Positions 54,033-63,932 are shown, numbered from the stretch's first letter. The stretch is 64,000 nt of DNA from Lachnospiraceae bacterium (GCA_017469945.1 JAFUFI010000037.1:58219-122218); one strand, 5' to 3'. Numbers and translations: made by a program. Notes: a model not told the origin generated them from the sequence alone.

Positions 54033-55712
54033 ATGGCTAAAACTAACAACAATGAGACGATTGCAAAATCTCTCGGTAAGATGTCAGCTTTCACAAGCAT
54101 GATGATCGTAGGTCTTTCTGTTCTAATGTTCCTGTTTCTTGTAATAATTGGTTTTAATTTCCTTAATTTCTACAATGTTCAGTATGTTACTGAAAAATAC
54201 CAAATGGAGATCCGTAAGGATGTCCAGACAATCAATAAAAGACTGCTCTTTGCGCAGGCTTCCAACGACGCTGCCGTTACAGCCGAGCAGGCAGAGGATC
54301 TTGAAAAGCGTTTCGCGAAGATCACTTCCTATTTCGCTACAATATCCAAAAACCTCGGAGACGAAGCCTTAGGCGCCAAGCTTACAAAAGCATGGGATGA
54401 CGTAAAAAGCGCATCTTTCGAGATGCTTGACCTTGTAAACTCCGGAGACAGCGCCGCCGCCCTCGACTACTACAACAACAATCTGAACGCAGTTTCAGAG
54501 GTTCTTGCAGACCTTCTTGACGAGACCGGTGAAAGGGCCGATGCAGCCGCCCTCGGAAAATATCAGACTATCCTTGCTATATCTATTGTAGCGATCGCAG
54601 TACTTATAATTGCCTGCGTTACTATTATCATCGTCAGCAGGATCAGAAATCGCAATCTTATAAGAAATATTGAAGACGATCTCCAGGTACTTAAAGACGC
54701 TTCAGCCGAAATCGAAAAAGGTAATGTTCACGTTGATATCAACTACGATAAAGAAAACGAAATCGGAGAGGTTGCCGCATCCCTTAGAAACGCCGTTTCT
54801 TCTCTCTCAACCTATATCGACAAGATAAGCGAAGTTATGTCCACCATGGCGGACGGAAACTTCAATATCGATTTCGAGAAAGATTTCGAGGGCGATTTCA
54901 AATCTATCCAGGATGCAACCTTAAGCTTTTCCAAGAAGATTTCCGAATCGATGCGTGAGATCGTCGAAGTATCCGGAATGGTATCCGCCGGCGCCGGCCA
55001 GCTTGCAGACGCGGGACGCAACCTTGCCGATACCACAACAACCCAGGCAAATATTGTATTCGATCTTTCAAAGCAGGTTGGCACTATAAGTGATGAGATT
55101 TCCGGAAATTCCACAGAAGCCGAAAATATATCAAAGGATGTCGACAGAGTCGTAGACAGTATCATCCTCGGCAATAAGAAAATGGAAGAAGTTGTAGAAG
55201 CAATGAACGCTATCTCCGCTTCCTCCGAGCAAATAAGCAATATCATCGATACCATCAACAGTATCGCAGACCAGACAAACCTTCTTTCCCTCAACGCTTC
55301 AATCGAGGCTGCAAGAGCAGGTGAAGCCGGAAGAGGATTTGCTGTTGTTGCTACGGAAGTATCCCAGCTTGCTAACCAGACCGCCCACGCCGCTTCAAAT
55401 ACCGCCGACCTTATCAATGAATCCATTCGCACAGTGGCTCAGGGAATTGACATTGCGAATGCCACCGCTAAAGAGCTTGATACTATGGTCAAAGAGGTTG
55501 AGGGAATCCGCAATCAGGTTAAACAGATTGCCGACGCTTCCACCAAACAGTCAGCTTCCGTAAGAGATCTCTCCGTAAGCATCGACCAGATTGCCGAGGA
55601 GGGACACAACAACGCAGCTACCAGCGAAGAGTCCCTTGCCCTCAGCTACGAGATGAGCGAGCATGCCGATTCCCTTAAGGATATGATAAATCACTTTGAG
55701 CTTAAAGCTTAA
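54033..55712 (+). CDS. methyl-accepting chemotaxis protein
   Basis: A 559-residue receptor. I use the ATG at 54033, 7 bp after GGAGG; the frame that begins earlier would need a TTG. The first membrane helix is about residues 22-48, followed by a four-helix-bundle type extracellular domain (50-180) and a second helix (about 187-212, [20 protein letters not shown]). A HAMP domain follows. The signalling tip is [20 protein letters not shown] with [15 protein letters not shown]. It signals to CheA-CheW. No CheA, CheW or flagellar gene is in the window. It converges on the response-regulator gene with a 5-bp gap. Confidence 0.93.
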   Translation: MAKTNNNETIAKSLGKMSAFTSMMIVGLSVLMFLFLVIIGFNFLNFYNVQYVTEKYQMEIRKDVQTINKRLLFAQASNDAAVTAEQAEDLEKRFAKITSYFATISKNLGDEALGAKLTKAWDDVKSASFEMLDLVNSGDSAAALDYYNNNLNAVSEVLADLLDETGERADAAALGKYQTILAISIVAIAVLIIACVTIIIVSRIRNRNLIRNIEDDLQVLKDASAEIEKGNVHVDINYDKENEIGEVAASLRNAVSSLSTYIDKISEVMSTMADGNFNIDFEKDFEGDFKSIQDATLSFSKKISESMREIVEVSGMVSAGAGQLADAGRNLADTTTTQANIVFDLSKQVGTISDEISGNSTEAENISKDVDRVVDSIILGNKKMEEVVEAMNAISASSEQISNIIDTINSIADQTNLLSLNASIEAARAGEAGRGFAVVATEVSQLANQTAHAASNTADLINESIRTVAQGIDIANATAKELDTMVKEVEGIRNQVKQIADASTKQSASVRDLSVSIDQIAEEGHNNAATSEESLALSYEMSEHADSLKDMINHFELKA

Positions 55713-55717
55713 CCGTT

Positions 55718-56485
55718 TTAAAAAGTCCTTGTTTTTTCAAAGAAGTTTTTAAGTTTCTCGAGAAGCGCTTCTTTTGTGATAGTCTTCAAGAGATAATCGG
55801 CGGGACTAAGTCCCACAACAGACAATACGCTTTCTTTATCCCCGTGACCCGTAAGGAACATCACGGGGATATTTCCTGTATCTGAGTCGCCTTTAAGCAT
55901 CGAAAGCACCTGCGGGCCGTCGGCAATAGGCATCTCATAATCGAGAAGTATAAGATCCGCCTTATTTTTGGCAAGATAGCTTATGGCCTGCACGCCGCTT
56001 CCGGCCATGCCCACGTGATATTCGCCCTTCAGCCACTCGTACACCGTCCGCATATAAGTAATATCATCATCAACAATAAGGACCGTCTTTCGCCTCTTTT
56101 CCCCCGTATTCTCATCGATATAGAGGCTTACTTTTTTGATCAGTCCCTCTATGTCAAGAGGCCTTTTAAACCACTCCGTAACCAGGGTCTCGGGGATGGT
56201 TTTCTTTACGATCTCAAATCCCTCTTCATCGCCTATCACAATAAGTCCGATTCCCCCATCCTGTATGATGTCTTTAAGATAAACCAAAGACTCGGGCACG
56301 CTCTCAAGCTCCTCGCTCATAAAAAGGATCGCAAGCTCCATCCCTTTTGTTTGCTGTTCAAGCTCTTTAAGTCCCGCCTTGGAAAAGCCGGCATTTATAC
56401 CCGCCCCGGAAAGCTTTGTTATAAGACTTTTAGCGAGAAAACTGTCTGAATGACTGATTATTAAAACCTTGTTTTCACAGTCCAT
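55718..56485 (-). CDS. double-receiver response regulator without output domain
   Basis: A 255-residue protein. Residues 130-250 are a complete receiver: TVLIVDDDITYMRTVYEWLK, LILLDYEMPIADGPQVLSML with the phospho-Asp, MFLTGHGDKESV and DYLLKTI (Lys). Residues 5-125 look like a degenerate receiver (VLIISHSDSFLAKSLITKLS) that lacks the acidic pair and the Asp; it has SEELES where LDxxMP would be. There is no DNA-binding or enzyme domain. The gene starts one base after the hybrid-kinase stop, so it probably relays its phosphate or the HD-GYP signal. It may be a stand-alone, CheY-like module. Confidence 0.87.
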   Translation of the reverse strand: MDCENKVLIISHSDSFLAKSLITKLSGAGINAGFSKAGLKELEQQTKGMELAILFMSEELESVPESLVYLKDIIQDGGIGLIVIGDEEGFEIVKKTIPETLVTEWFKRPLDIEGLIKKVSLYIDENTGEKRRKTVLIVDDDITYMRTVYEWLKGEYHVGMAGSGVQAISYLAKNKADLILLDYEMPIADGPQVLSMLKGDSDTGNIPVMFLTGHGDKESVLSVVGLSPADYLLKTITKEALLEKLKNFFEKTRTF

Positions 56486-56486
56486 T

Positions 56487-59400
56487 TTATACCTCCGAAC
56501 CTTCCAAATAATTTTCGGCTGTCTTGGTTATTTCATCCCAATCAAGATTTGTCAAAAGACCTTCTATCTTCTCAAGGTAGCCCTTGCTTCTTTCATCAAG
56601 GCGATATTCCTTAAGATCTCCCAGCAGATTCTCCATCATCTCATAGTCCATGCTTTGAGATACCTCTGTTATAGTCTGAAACGCCTCCTTAAGAGACTTT
56701 TCATCTATAACGGTAAGTTTTTCGCTTTTTTCATCCGCGGAATCAAGCTTAGCGTTTAGCTCTCTGTACATCTGCAAAAGGAGCGGAGTCTTTTCCGAAA
56801 TAAGCGGCAGGTTTTTCTCCTTACCCGCGTTTTCAAGCTCCAGCGCAAGCTGTGAAAGCTTTTCGGCCCCGATTATCCTTGCGGATGATTTAAGAGCATG
56901 AACCTTTATAGTATAGTTTTCGATATCACCGTTTTTATAAAAGCCTTCTATCTCATCGGCTTTAGGTGCGGCCGTTTTGTGAAAGACATCCAAAACCGAC
57001 AGATATCCGCTTACGCTTCCGCAGTTTTTAAGTCCCTCGGATGCGTTTATTTCGGCTATCTTTGTTATACCTTCGGGGAGGTCTTCTTTTGTGCTTTGTG
57101 CGGAGGTTTTGGCATCTCCGCGACCCTTATTTGCTATCACATCTGATTTTCCGAGGACCGAATCATCAGGCTTTTCCCAAAGCCTTTCATACTCTTTCCA
57201 GATATCTCCTCCGGATGAATTCTCATTCATCTTGTAATCTTTGTCCTCATCTATCATAGCGAGCATCACATCAGCAATCGCCGGATCAAACCACGTTCCC
57301 TTGCAACGCTCGATCTCCGCTCTGACGTCCTCCTGCCTTTTTGGAACGGAGTACGTTCTCGTACTCGTCATAGCATCATAGCAATCGGCAATACAAGCTA
57401 TCCTTGCAGACTCGGGGATTTCCTCACCCTTAAGGCCGTCCGGGTAACCGCTGCCGTCAAACCTTTCGTGATGCCACCTTGCGCCTTCTCTGAGCTTTGG
57501 CATATCGTGGATATGCTTAAGTATCTCAAATCCCTTTACGGTATGGGACTTAACCTCTGCGAATTCATCGTCCGAAAGCCTTGTGTTCTTCCGGATAATA
57601 TCTTCACGGACACCTATCTTTCCTATATCGTGGAGAAGTCCGATTTCATAGAGAAGCACCTGCTCCGACTCGTTCTTTCCGAGGCGCCTTCCGATCTCGG
57701 CGCAAAGGGCCGCTACTCGCCTTGAATGACCATCTGTATAATGGTCTTTTGTATCGACCGTCTTGGAGAGCGTGATCATCATTTCTCTTGCGAGTCTGCG
57801 GCTTCTCCTTGTCTGTACCTCTACCTCCTCCTCGATGGATCTCTGGTAATGATAGAGGTCTATTATCCTCTTTACCCTCTGCTTAAGCACATCAGGCACG
57901 AAAGGCTTTCGGATATAGTCCGAAGCTCCAACCTTGAAGCCGTTTTCCTCAGTAACGGTATCATTATCTCCCGTCACAAGCAAAACCGGAATATCAGCTA
58001 TCTGCTCATTCTCCTTAAAGGTACGCATTATATCAAAGCCGTTTGCATCCCCTAAGTGAATATCCAAAAGTACAAGATCCGGCATCATTTGCACGGCCGC
58101 ATTTTCCGCTTCGGCTCCCGTGTGTATGACGCCTATGTCATAAGAATTGCCAAGAATACTTTCTATCAAGGCACATACCGATTCATCATCATCGACCACA
58201 AGGACCTTGGACCTTCTCTGCGTTGCTTTTTCCTCTTTATCCTCGAGGCGCACAGGTGTAAGAAGCTTCTCCTTCGGCAAGAGCCCCGCCATAAGCTTTT
58301 CAAGCTTCGATCCGTCAACAGGCTTTGAAAGATAATCGTTAAATCCCGCTTCAAGATACATCTCTCTTGCACCCGAAACAGCGTTGGCGGTAAGAGCTAT
58401 AGCCGGTGTCCCCAAGTTTTTTTCCGAAAGGCGTATAGCCTTAAGGGTTTCAATGCCATCCATATCCGGCATCATATGATCGATGAAAATAAGGTCATAC
58501 TTGTTAACCTCCGAAAGATTAACGGCATCCCGTCCCGAGAGGGCGGTATCTACGCGGACAGCAGTCTTTTTAAGAAGACTCTGCATAACCGTAAGATTCA
58601 TCTCCGTATCGTCTACGACAAGTATCCTTGCATCCGGAGCGTGGAAGAGTTCATGGTACTCTTCGATACTGTCTCCTACCTCATCAAGCCTTCCCGCAAA
58701 GTTTCCGATTTCATCCGCAGATACAATCCTTTGCTCTACTTCAAAAGATACGCAAGTCCCCTCTCCGTAAACGCTCTTAACTTCAAGGAAGGACCCCATC
58801 AGCTCGAGAAGCTGCCTTGTGATAGTCATACCAAGACCGGTACCCTCGATATTCCGGTTCCTTTTTTCATCAATCCTCTTATAGGGTGAAAAAAGCTTTT
58901 CAATATCCTCGGGTTTCATTCCGATACCGCTGTCTTCCACAGAAAATTTTAATTTGACATGTTCGTCATTTTTTCCCGGAGTAAAGTCCACTTTCAGGTT
59001 TACAAAGCCTTTTTCCGTATACTTGACAGCATTAGTAAGAAGGTTAAGAACGCACTGCCTTATCCTGATCTCATCTCCAAAGAGAATATGCGGAATCTTT
59101 TCGTTTACGGAAATATTGAAGCTCAGCCCCTTTTTCTCCGCTCTGCCTCTTATCATATTTACGAGATCGTTTATCATAGAGGACAGTTCGTACTGAACCG
59201 GGATGATCTCCATCTTTCCCTCTTCAACCTTTGAAAAATCCAGAATATCATTGATCAGTGAAAGAAGAGTTTTTCCGGCGGACATAATATCCGATGCATA
59301 TCCCCTTATATGCTTTTCCCCGGACTCTCTAAGGATCATTTCATCCATTCCGAGGACAGCATTTATAGGCGTACGGATTTCATGGGACATATTTGCAAGG

Positions 59401-59510
59401 AATCTGGATTTAGCCTCATTCGCATTGTCCGCGATATCCTTTTGCTTTTCGAGTTCCTCCATATACCTGTAATGCTCTGTATCATCCACCAAAGCGTACA
59501 GCTTTCCCAC
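56487..59510 (-). CDS. hybrid histidine kinase, REC-REC-HD-GYP-Hpt, C-terminal part of a frameshifted gene
   Basis: A 1007-residue open frame with six modules: HisKA (phospho-His43, MSHEIRTPIN), HATPase (about 140-262, with the G boxes DSGIGM and GTGLGM), REC1 (Asp344), REC2 (Asp483), HD-GYP (about 580-755, HD at 627-628 and HHERFDGSGYP at 680-690) and a C-terminal Hpt with His in HALKSSARIIGA. HD-GYP domains hydrolyse c-di-GMP. The frame lacks the sensor, which lies in the neighbouring frame (59600-60466). The reading frame continues open, upstream of its first ATG, to about 59653, so the two were one gene of about 1326 residues. Confidence 0.88.
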   Translation of the reverse strand: MGKLYALVDDTEHYRYMEELEKQKDIADNANEAKSRFLANMSHEIRTPINAVLGMDEMILRESGEKHIRGYASDIMSAGKTLLSLINDILDFSKVEEGKMEIIPVQYELSSMINDLVNMIRGRAEKKGLSFNISVNEKIPHILFGDEIRIRQCVLNLLTNAVKYTEKGFVNLKVDFTPGKNDEHVKLKFSVEDSGIGMKPEDIEKLFSPYKRIDEKRNRNIEGTGLGMTITRQLLELMGSFLEVKSVYGEGTCVSFEVEQRIVSADEIGNFAGRLDEVGDSIEEYHELFHAPDARILVVDDTEMNLTVMQSLLKKTAVRVDTALSGRDAVNLSEVNKYDLIFIDHMMPDMDGIETLKAIRLSEKNLGTPAIALTANAVSGAREMYLEAGFNDYLSKPVDGSKLEKLMAGLLPKEKLLTPVRLEDKEEKATQRRSKVLVVDDDESVCALIESILGNSYDIGVIHTGAEAENAAVQMMPDLVLLDIHLGDANGFDIMRTFKENEQIADIPVLLVTGDNDTVTEENGFKVGASDYIRKPFVPDVLKQRVKRIIDLYHYQRSIEEEVEVQTRRSRRLAREMMITLSKTVDTKDHYTDGHSRRVAALCAEIGRRLGKNESEQVLLYEIGLLHDIGKIGVREDIIRKNTRLSDDEFAEVKSHTVKGFEILKHIHDMPKLREGARWHHERFDGSGYPDGLKGEEIPESARIACIADCYDAMTSTRTYSVPKRQEDVRAEIERCKGTWFDPAIADVMLAMIDEDKDYKMNENSSGGDIWKEYERLWEKPDDSVLGKSDVIANKGRGDAKTSAQSTKEDLPEGITKIAEINASEGLKNCGSVSGYLSVLDVFHKTAAPKADEIEGFYKNGDIENYTIKVHALKSSARIIGAEKLSQLALELENAGKEKNLPLISEKTPLLLQMYRELNAKLDSADEKSEKLTVIDEKSLKEAFQTITEVSQSMDYEMMENLLGDLKEYRLDERSKGYLEKIEGLLTNLDWDEITKTAENYLEGSEV

Positions 59511-59599
59511 GATCTCACCGCCATATATGAGTTCATTTTCCTCGGGTGTATAGATGTGTTCACCAATTGTGATACTAGTGTCATTTCTTGCGGCATCCT

Positions 59600-60466
59600 T
59601 TATCTCTGAAAGGGCCTTAGCCTTATCGGCATCAACGCGGTATCGCTTTTTTTGTTTGCAAGGGCAGGGAAAAGTCTCTTTGCGGGTGCGTTTACGTACT
59701 GAACCTCGCCTTCATTATCGACAGCTATAATTCCTTCCGAAAGCCTGTCTATAATATATTCCTTGGCAAGCTCCTGGGTCCCCAAAAGATCGTATGAAAA
59801 GATGGCAACGAACATTATGATCGTACTGATAATAAACCCGATCATAGTAATATCGTAATACTCCGTAAGTCCGGGTATCCCTATAAGCTTGATTATAAAG
59901 AAAAGGCTCTCGATAAATACTGCTATGATAACTGTCGTATATCTCTTTACGGCAAGCTTACTCTTTGATTTTATACCCGCCGCAAAAAGCCATGACATTC
60001 CGATCACAATATAAATGATCTGGAATCCCATGTTTATGTGGTGAAGAATTCCGTCCCCGTGAACAAAAAGCGGCAGCGCTCCACTCGTATCAAAGGAAAT
60101 GTCAGTATAATAAAGGTCGGTAAGCGGGGTTAAAAAGATTGATGTATTTACGGTAATGTTGAAGATGATGATTATATTTCTGACAAATAATGGAAGTTTT
60201 TTGCCCGTAAGCTCCGCCACAAAAAGGAACATAAAGAAGACATACCACTCTCTGCCTACGTATGAAAGCTTAAGAGCGGTAAGGTAAGATTCAATCGATG
60301 TGGATAAAAGCTCAAGAAGATAACCGATACAGTTTACGAAAAGAGCTATACAGCTCATAAACAAGAATGTATGAACAGATCTTTTCCATCTGCGAAGTAC
60401 AATCATACACTCAATGAAAACAACAAGAACACATATGATCTGTAAAGCTATAACAAAAGTATGCAC
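59600..60466 (-). CDS. 7TM sensor-PAS part of the frameshifted hybrid kinase
   Basis: A 288-residue protein with a GTG start (GGAGGG 7 bp upstream). Seven hydrophobic segments in residues 1-225 match the 7TM histidine-kinase N-terminal domain, followed by a PAS start at about 245 (DRLSEGIIAVDNEGEVQYVN). The frame breaks near the run of seven T at 59647-59653 (A7 on the coding strand). Adding one A there would read on through VDADKAKALSEIKDAA to GEHIYTPEENELIYGG and IVGKLYALVDD, joining the kinase ORF. It may be a true mutation, a sequencing error or transcriptional slippage. Confidence 0.85.
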   Translation of the reverse strand: MHTFVIALQIICVLVVFIECMIVLRRWKRSVHTFLFMSCIALFVNCIGYLLELLSTSIESYLTALKLSYVGREWYVFFMFLFVAELTGKKLPLFVRNIIIIFNITVNTSIFLTPLTDLYYTDISFDTSGALPLFVHGDGILHHINMGFQIIYIVIGMSWLFAAGIKSKSKLAVKRYTTVIIAVFIESLFFIIKLIGIPGLTEYYDITMIGFIISTIIMFVAIFSYDLLGTQELAKEYIIDRLSEGIIAVDNEGEVQYVNAPAKRLFPALANKKSDTALMPIRLRPFQR

Positions 60467-60599
60467 CCTCTAACCCTCCGATATAGTTCCAAAATCAGTT
60501 CCACCGTTATTCATATTACCATATAATGAGACTTTGTAGTAAAGAATTTATTATCAGAATAAGTCATCAAAACTAAAAAAAGTTTTTAGGTAGAAAATA

Positions 60600-60646
60600 A
60601 AAAAAAAGAGCGACAGATAATTGATAAGATCAATATCTGTCACTCT
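60600..60646 (-). terminator. rpsF-ssb-rpsR terminator
   Basis: AGAGTGACAGATATTGAT on the minus strand pairs with ATCAATTATCTGTCGCTCT (one wobble, one bulge) and is followed by at least eight T residues. It lies 37 bp after the rpsR stop. Confidence 0.9.
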
Positions 60647-60682
60647 TAATAGATTCAAATAAATCTAACTATGCCCGTAGGA

Positions 60683-60946
60683 TTAATCCTGAACGTAAGG
60701 CATGATAGCGAGCTGACGAGCTCTCTTGATAGCTACGGTAAGCTCTCTCTGGTGCTTAGCACAGTTACCGGTGATGCGGCGGGGAAGGATCTTTCCTCTC
60801 TCGGAAACAAACTTCTTAAGCTTTGCTGCGTCCTTGTAATCGATAACGTTGTCTTTACCACAGAAAATGCAAACCTTCTTACGTCTGCGGATGCCGCCTT
60901 TTCTCTTAGCGGGGCCATCGGGACGCTCGGTCTTTGTGAATGCCAT
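60683..60946 (-). CDS. rpsR: 30S ribosomal protein S18, zinc-type
   Basis: An 87-residue S18 with a basic core ([40 protein letters not shown]). The set Cys-x2-Cys and Cys-x2-His (NCAKHQ) marks the zinc-binding C+ paralogue. It binds 16S rRNA next to S6. It is the last gene of rpsF-ssb-rpsR, 29 bp after ssb. Confidence 0.97.
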   Translation of the reverse strand: MAFTKTERPDGPAKRKGGIRRRKKVCIFCGKDNVIDYKDAAKLKKFVSERGKILPRRITGNCAKHQRELTVAIKRARQLAIMPYVQD

Positions 60947-60975
60947 AATAAAACCTCCTGAAAATTAACTAACTC

Positions 60976-61407
60976 TTAGTTGAACGGTAAATCTTCGACT
61001 ACACCATCCGGAATGTTCATGAAATCATTAGCATTTCCGGCAGAAGGCTGTGTGGGCTGGAATGTATTTCCGGCACTTTCAGAAGAGCTCTTGCTCTCTG
61101 CAAACTCAATCTCATCGACCATGATCTGCACGCTGTATACCTGCTGACCGTCTTTGTTGGTGTAATTATCATTCTGGACGCTGCCGACTACGACAACCTT
61201 AGTTCCTTTATGAAGATATCTCTCAACAAACTCAGCCTGTTTACCAAATGTAGTGCAGTTGAAGAAATCAGCCTCAGGCTGTCCTTCTCTCTTAAATCTA
61301 CGATCAACTGCGATTGAAAATCTTCCAATAGTAGTCTGTCTCTCACCGGTAGATACTCTTACTTCCGGGTCGCGGGTAAGTCTACCCATAAGAATTACTT
61401 TGTTCAT
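60976..61407 (-). CDS. ssb: single-stranded DNA-binding protein
   Basis: A 143-residue SSB. MNKVILMGRLTRDPEVRVST begins the OB fold; FSIAVDRRF, FNCTTFGKQAEFVERYLHKG and VQIMVDEIEFAESK follow. The C-terminus, EDLPFN, matches the acidic DDDLPF-type tip that recruits repair proteins. It is the second gene of rpsF-ssb-rpsR, 15 bp after rpsF. Confidence 0.97.
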   Translation of the reverse strand: MNKVILMGRLTRDPEVRVSTGERQTTIGRFSIAVDRRFKREGQPEADFFNCTTFGKQAEFVERYLHKGTKVVVVGSVQNDNYTNKDGQQVYSVQIMVDEIEFAESKSSSESAGNTFQPTQPSAGNANDFMNIPDGVVEDLPFN

Positions 61408-61422
61408 ACTCTACTCTCTTTC

Positions 61423-61713
61423 TTAAGCTTCGTCCTGTCTAACGACTAAGAATCTGATGACGCCATCCATGATACGGATTCTGCTTTCGATTTCAGCAGG
61501 AGCGTCTACATCAGCCTCGAAACGAATGAAGTAATAGTATGCTTCCTTCATCTTCTGGATTTCATAAGCAAGCTTTTTCTTGCCCCATTCATCCACCTCT
61601 GTGATGTTGCCCTTGAATCTCTCAACGAGAGCTTTTACCTTATCAACGGTAGCATTTCTCTCTTCGTCTTCGAGGTTAGCGCTGACAACAACGGCTAATT
61701 CATACTTGTTCAT
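61423..61713 (-). CDS. rpsF: 30S ribosomal protein S6
   Basis: A 96-residue S6 with MNKYELAVVVSANLEDEERN, EVDEWGKKKLAYEIQKMKEA and YYYFIRFEADVDAPAEIESR. It pairs with S18 on the small subunit. It opens the rpsF-ssb-rpsR operon; AGGAGG lies before the ATG. An extended -10 (TG-A-TATCAT) about 70 bp upstream is a possible promoter. Confidence 0.97.
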   Translation of the reverse strand: MNKYELAVVVSANLEDEERNATVDKVKALVERFKGNITEVDEWGKKKLAYEIQKMKEAYYYFIRFEADVDAPAEIESRIRIMDGVIRFLVVRQDEA

Positions 61714-61876
61714 CTGTTACCTCCTTTTGGTCTCTGGCCCATATAAAATACGAGCAAGGAAAATATATCACGAATAGTTATGATATCATACTAAGTGCCT
61801 AAAAGCAAGCACAAAATATTGATTTTTCAAGGTTTTTGACACTAATTAAAGACTTTTTTATTAAACCTTTTCCAAA

Positions 61877-62803
61877 TTAGAGCCACTTTTTCTTCTTAAA
61901 AAAGATAAGTGCGATTATCACGATAAGCAGACATACTCCGGTAACTACCGGATAGCTCCATTTCCAGTCAAGCTCAGGCATATACTTAAAGTTCATACCG
62001 TACCATCCCGCAATAAGAGTGAGGGGCATGAATATGGAAGTAATAACCGTCAGGACTGTCATAATCCTGTTTTGCTTGATGTCCAGATGCGATTTGTAGA
62101 GATCTCTTATCTGTACCGTATAGTCGCGAAGGGATGCTGCTCTGTCGTTGAATCTCTCCACTCTGCTGATGAACAGCCTGAAATATCTGAGATTCTTTTG
62201 AGAAAAGAAATTGTTCTCATTCTCTTCTAACTCTTCCCCTAGGTCTATAAGCTGATTGTAATGCGTCATCAGGTCACGTATATCGCTTCTGATGTCGTTA
62301 ACCCTCTCGGATCCTTTATCCTCGTTTTTATCATGCTCGATCTCGTTTTCGATAAGATCAAGCTCTCTCTCGTATCTCTCCATGATCCTAAGGTCATCCT
62401 TTACGATCAAATCAAGAAAGTCGTAGATAAACCGCTCAAGACTGGGAACACGCCACTTTTTCGTCTTAATAATACTCTCGATTATCTGGGTGGCATTGTC
62501 AGCATCATCAATAAATACGATTCCCTTTTCATCAAGGGCAAATGAGAATTTCGCGTCTTCTTTTGAGAAATCACCACGATTGGGAATAGAAAAGCTTCCG
62601 GTTAAAGAGTCATAATTGACCTCAGCCTTTGTTGTAAATATATCTACCAGATCGGGCTCAATCTCAAGCTCAATACCCATATCGAAGACGTCACGCATCT
62701 CGCGCCACTGCTTTGACGTAAGTACAGCAACATACTTTGCCCTTGTTTCAAGAAGTTCATCAAGGGTTATTTCCTGTAATGTCTCTCCAATCTGATAAAA
62801 CAT
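61877..62803 (-). CDS. CorA-family Mg2+ transporter
   Basis: A 308-residue protein. The large N-terminal cytoplasmic domain (1-245) is rich in charged helices. Two C-terminal membrane helices are separated by GWYGMNFKYMPELDWKWSYP, which carries the G-M-N selectivity motif. It forms a pentameric Mg2+ (or Co2+/Ni2+) channel. It stands alone between the rpsF operon and the patatin gene, with AGGGAGG before the ATG. Confidence 0.92.
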   Translation of the reverse strand: MFYQIGETLQEITLDELLETRAKYVAVLTSKQWREMRDVFDMGIELEIEPDLVDIFTTKAEVNYDSLTGSFSIPNRGDFSKEDAKFSFALDEKGIVFIDDADNATQIIESIIKTKKWRVPSLERFIYDFLDLIVKDDLRIMERYERELDLIENEIEHDKNEDKGSERVNDIRSDIRDLMTHYNQLIDLGEELEENENNFFSQKNLRYFRLFISRVERFNDRAASLRDYTVQIRDLYKSHLDIKQNRIMTVLTVITSIFMPLTLIAGWYGMNFKYMPELDWKWSYPVVTGVCLLIVIIALIFFKKKKWL

Positions 62804-62848
62804 ATCTCTTCCCTCCTTCTTGCAGAGCGTTAATAGGCTCTTAGAGAC

Positions 62849-63697
62849 TTAAACAACACACTTTCGAAGAAGCTTTTGAGAAACACGGTTAAATCCTGAA
62901 GTTAATACCTCTCCGGTAATTCTCACTTTAATATCGTCATCGCGATTCGTAATCTCGCGTCTTATAGCCTCTATATCAGTATAATCGTTTCCGATGATCC
63001 TGTTTAATAAATGATTGGTCCTGTCATACCCTCTTACAAGCATATTCTCGATGTTGTCCTTTGTAAAGATTAAAGAATGCTTTACAAATGCGTCATCCGG
63101 AAAGGGTATATGGATTATCTTACTGTCAAAATTCTTACTTTCGAATCTGTAACTGTAAGTATCAAAATAAATACAGATTATATAGTCAAGATTCTTATTT
63201 TTTAAAGGATAAACCGGAATATTATCGATAATAGCCCCATCATAATACATACTGCCGTCTATCTTTACAGCTTTATTATAAATAGGCATCGAAACACTGG
63301 CTTTTAAATATGAATATATCTTTTCATGATCTTCCTTACGAAGATTCTTATAAAGAAGCTTCATATGCGAGTAATCAAGCAGCGAAGCATAAAAATTTCT
63401 GTGAAAAGTATTTTCGGGATTATAGATCTTCTTGATATCTTCCTGGATAATGCAGCTTCGAAGAATCTGGGAGATAAAGAGTCTGTTGTCGTCAATACAT
63501 ATCTCCTTCCAGATTTCTTCGGCAAGATCCAGCTTATCCTGGTCAAACGCATATCCGTTGAGAACACCGATAGAAGCACAACTCATCTGAGTTATGGCTT
63601 CCTTTGGAATAAAATTTGTAATTGCCTTTAGTGCGCCAACTTCGTATGCGCCCTTAGCCATTCCTCCGGCCAGTACCAGGCCAACCCTTGTTTTCAT
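62849..63697 (-). CDS. patatin-like phospholipase
   Basis: A 282-residue protein. I use the ATG at 63695-63697 (MKTRVGLVLAGGMAKGAYEV), 8 bp after AGGGA; the earlier in-frame ATG has no site. GGMAKG (residues 11-16) is the oxyanion loop, CASIGVLNG holds the nucleophile Ser42 in A-x-S-x-G (Gly-to-Ala at the first position), and YDGAIIDNIP carries the catalytic Asp of the D-G-A/G motif. The family cleaves acyl chains from lipids in the cytoplasm or at the membrane. The tRNA cluster lies upstream. Confidence 0.9.
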   Translation of the reverse strand: MKTRVGLVLAGGMAKGAYEVGALKAITNFIPKEAITQMSCASIGVLNGYAFDQDKLDLAEEIWKEICIDDNRLFISQILRSCIIQEDIKKIYNPENTFHRNFYASLLDYSHMKLLYKNLRKEDHEKIYSYLKASVSMPIYNKAVKIDGSMYYDGAIIDNIPVYPLKNKNLDYIICIYFDTYSYRFESKNFDSKIIHIPFPDDAFVKHSLIFTKDNIENMLVRGYDRTNHLLNRIIGNDYTDIEAIRREITNRDDDIKVRITGEVLTSGFNRVSQKLLRKCVV

Positions 63698-63728
63698 ATT
63701 TAATATCCCTAAAAAAATAAATTTCACA

Positions 63729-63762
63729 AAAATCCCTCAAACATAACTGTTTAAGGGATTTT
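63729..63762 (-). terminator. tRNA cluster terminator
   Basis: AAAATCCCT-C-AAACA and TGTTT-A-AGGGATTTT pair around TAAC; TTTTT follows on the minus strand. It lies just after the tRNA-Cys gene and before the patatin gene. Confidence 0.85.
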
Positions 63763-63769
63763 CATTTAG

Positions 63770-63840
63770 AGGTGCCAGACGGATTTGAACCGCCGATCAG
63801 GGAGTTGCAGTCCCACGCCTTACCACTTGGCTATGGCACC
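63770..63840 (-). tRNA. tRNA-Cys (anticodon GCA)
   Basis: A 71-base cloverleaf on the minus strand. The acceptor GGTGCCA pairs with TGGCACC, the anticodon loop reads CT-GCA-AC, and the T arm has GGTTCAAATCC. The base after the acceptor is T, the U73 discriminator usual for tRNA-Cys. CCA is not encoded. Confidence 0.93.
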
Positions 63841-63860
63841 ATATATATTTAATGTCGTAA

Positions 63861-63932
63861 TGACTCCGACGGGAATTGAACCCGTGTTACCGCCGTGAAA
63901 GGGCGATGTCTTAACCTCTTGACCACGGAGCC
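63861..63932 (-). tRNA. tRNA-Glu (anticodon TTC)
   Basis: A 72-base cloverleaf on the minus strand. The acceptor GGCTCCG pairs with CGGAGTC (one G-U), the anticodon loop reads CT-TTC-AC, and the T arm has GGGTTCAATTCCC. It lies 20 bp from tRNA-Cys. CCA is not encoded. Confidence 0.93.
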
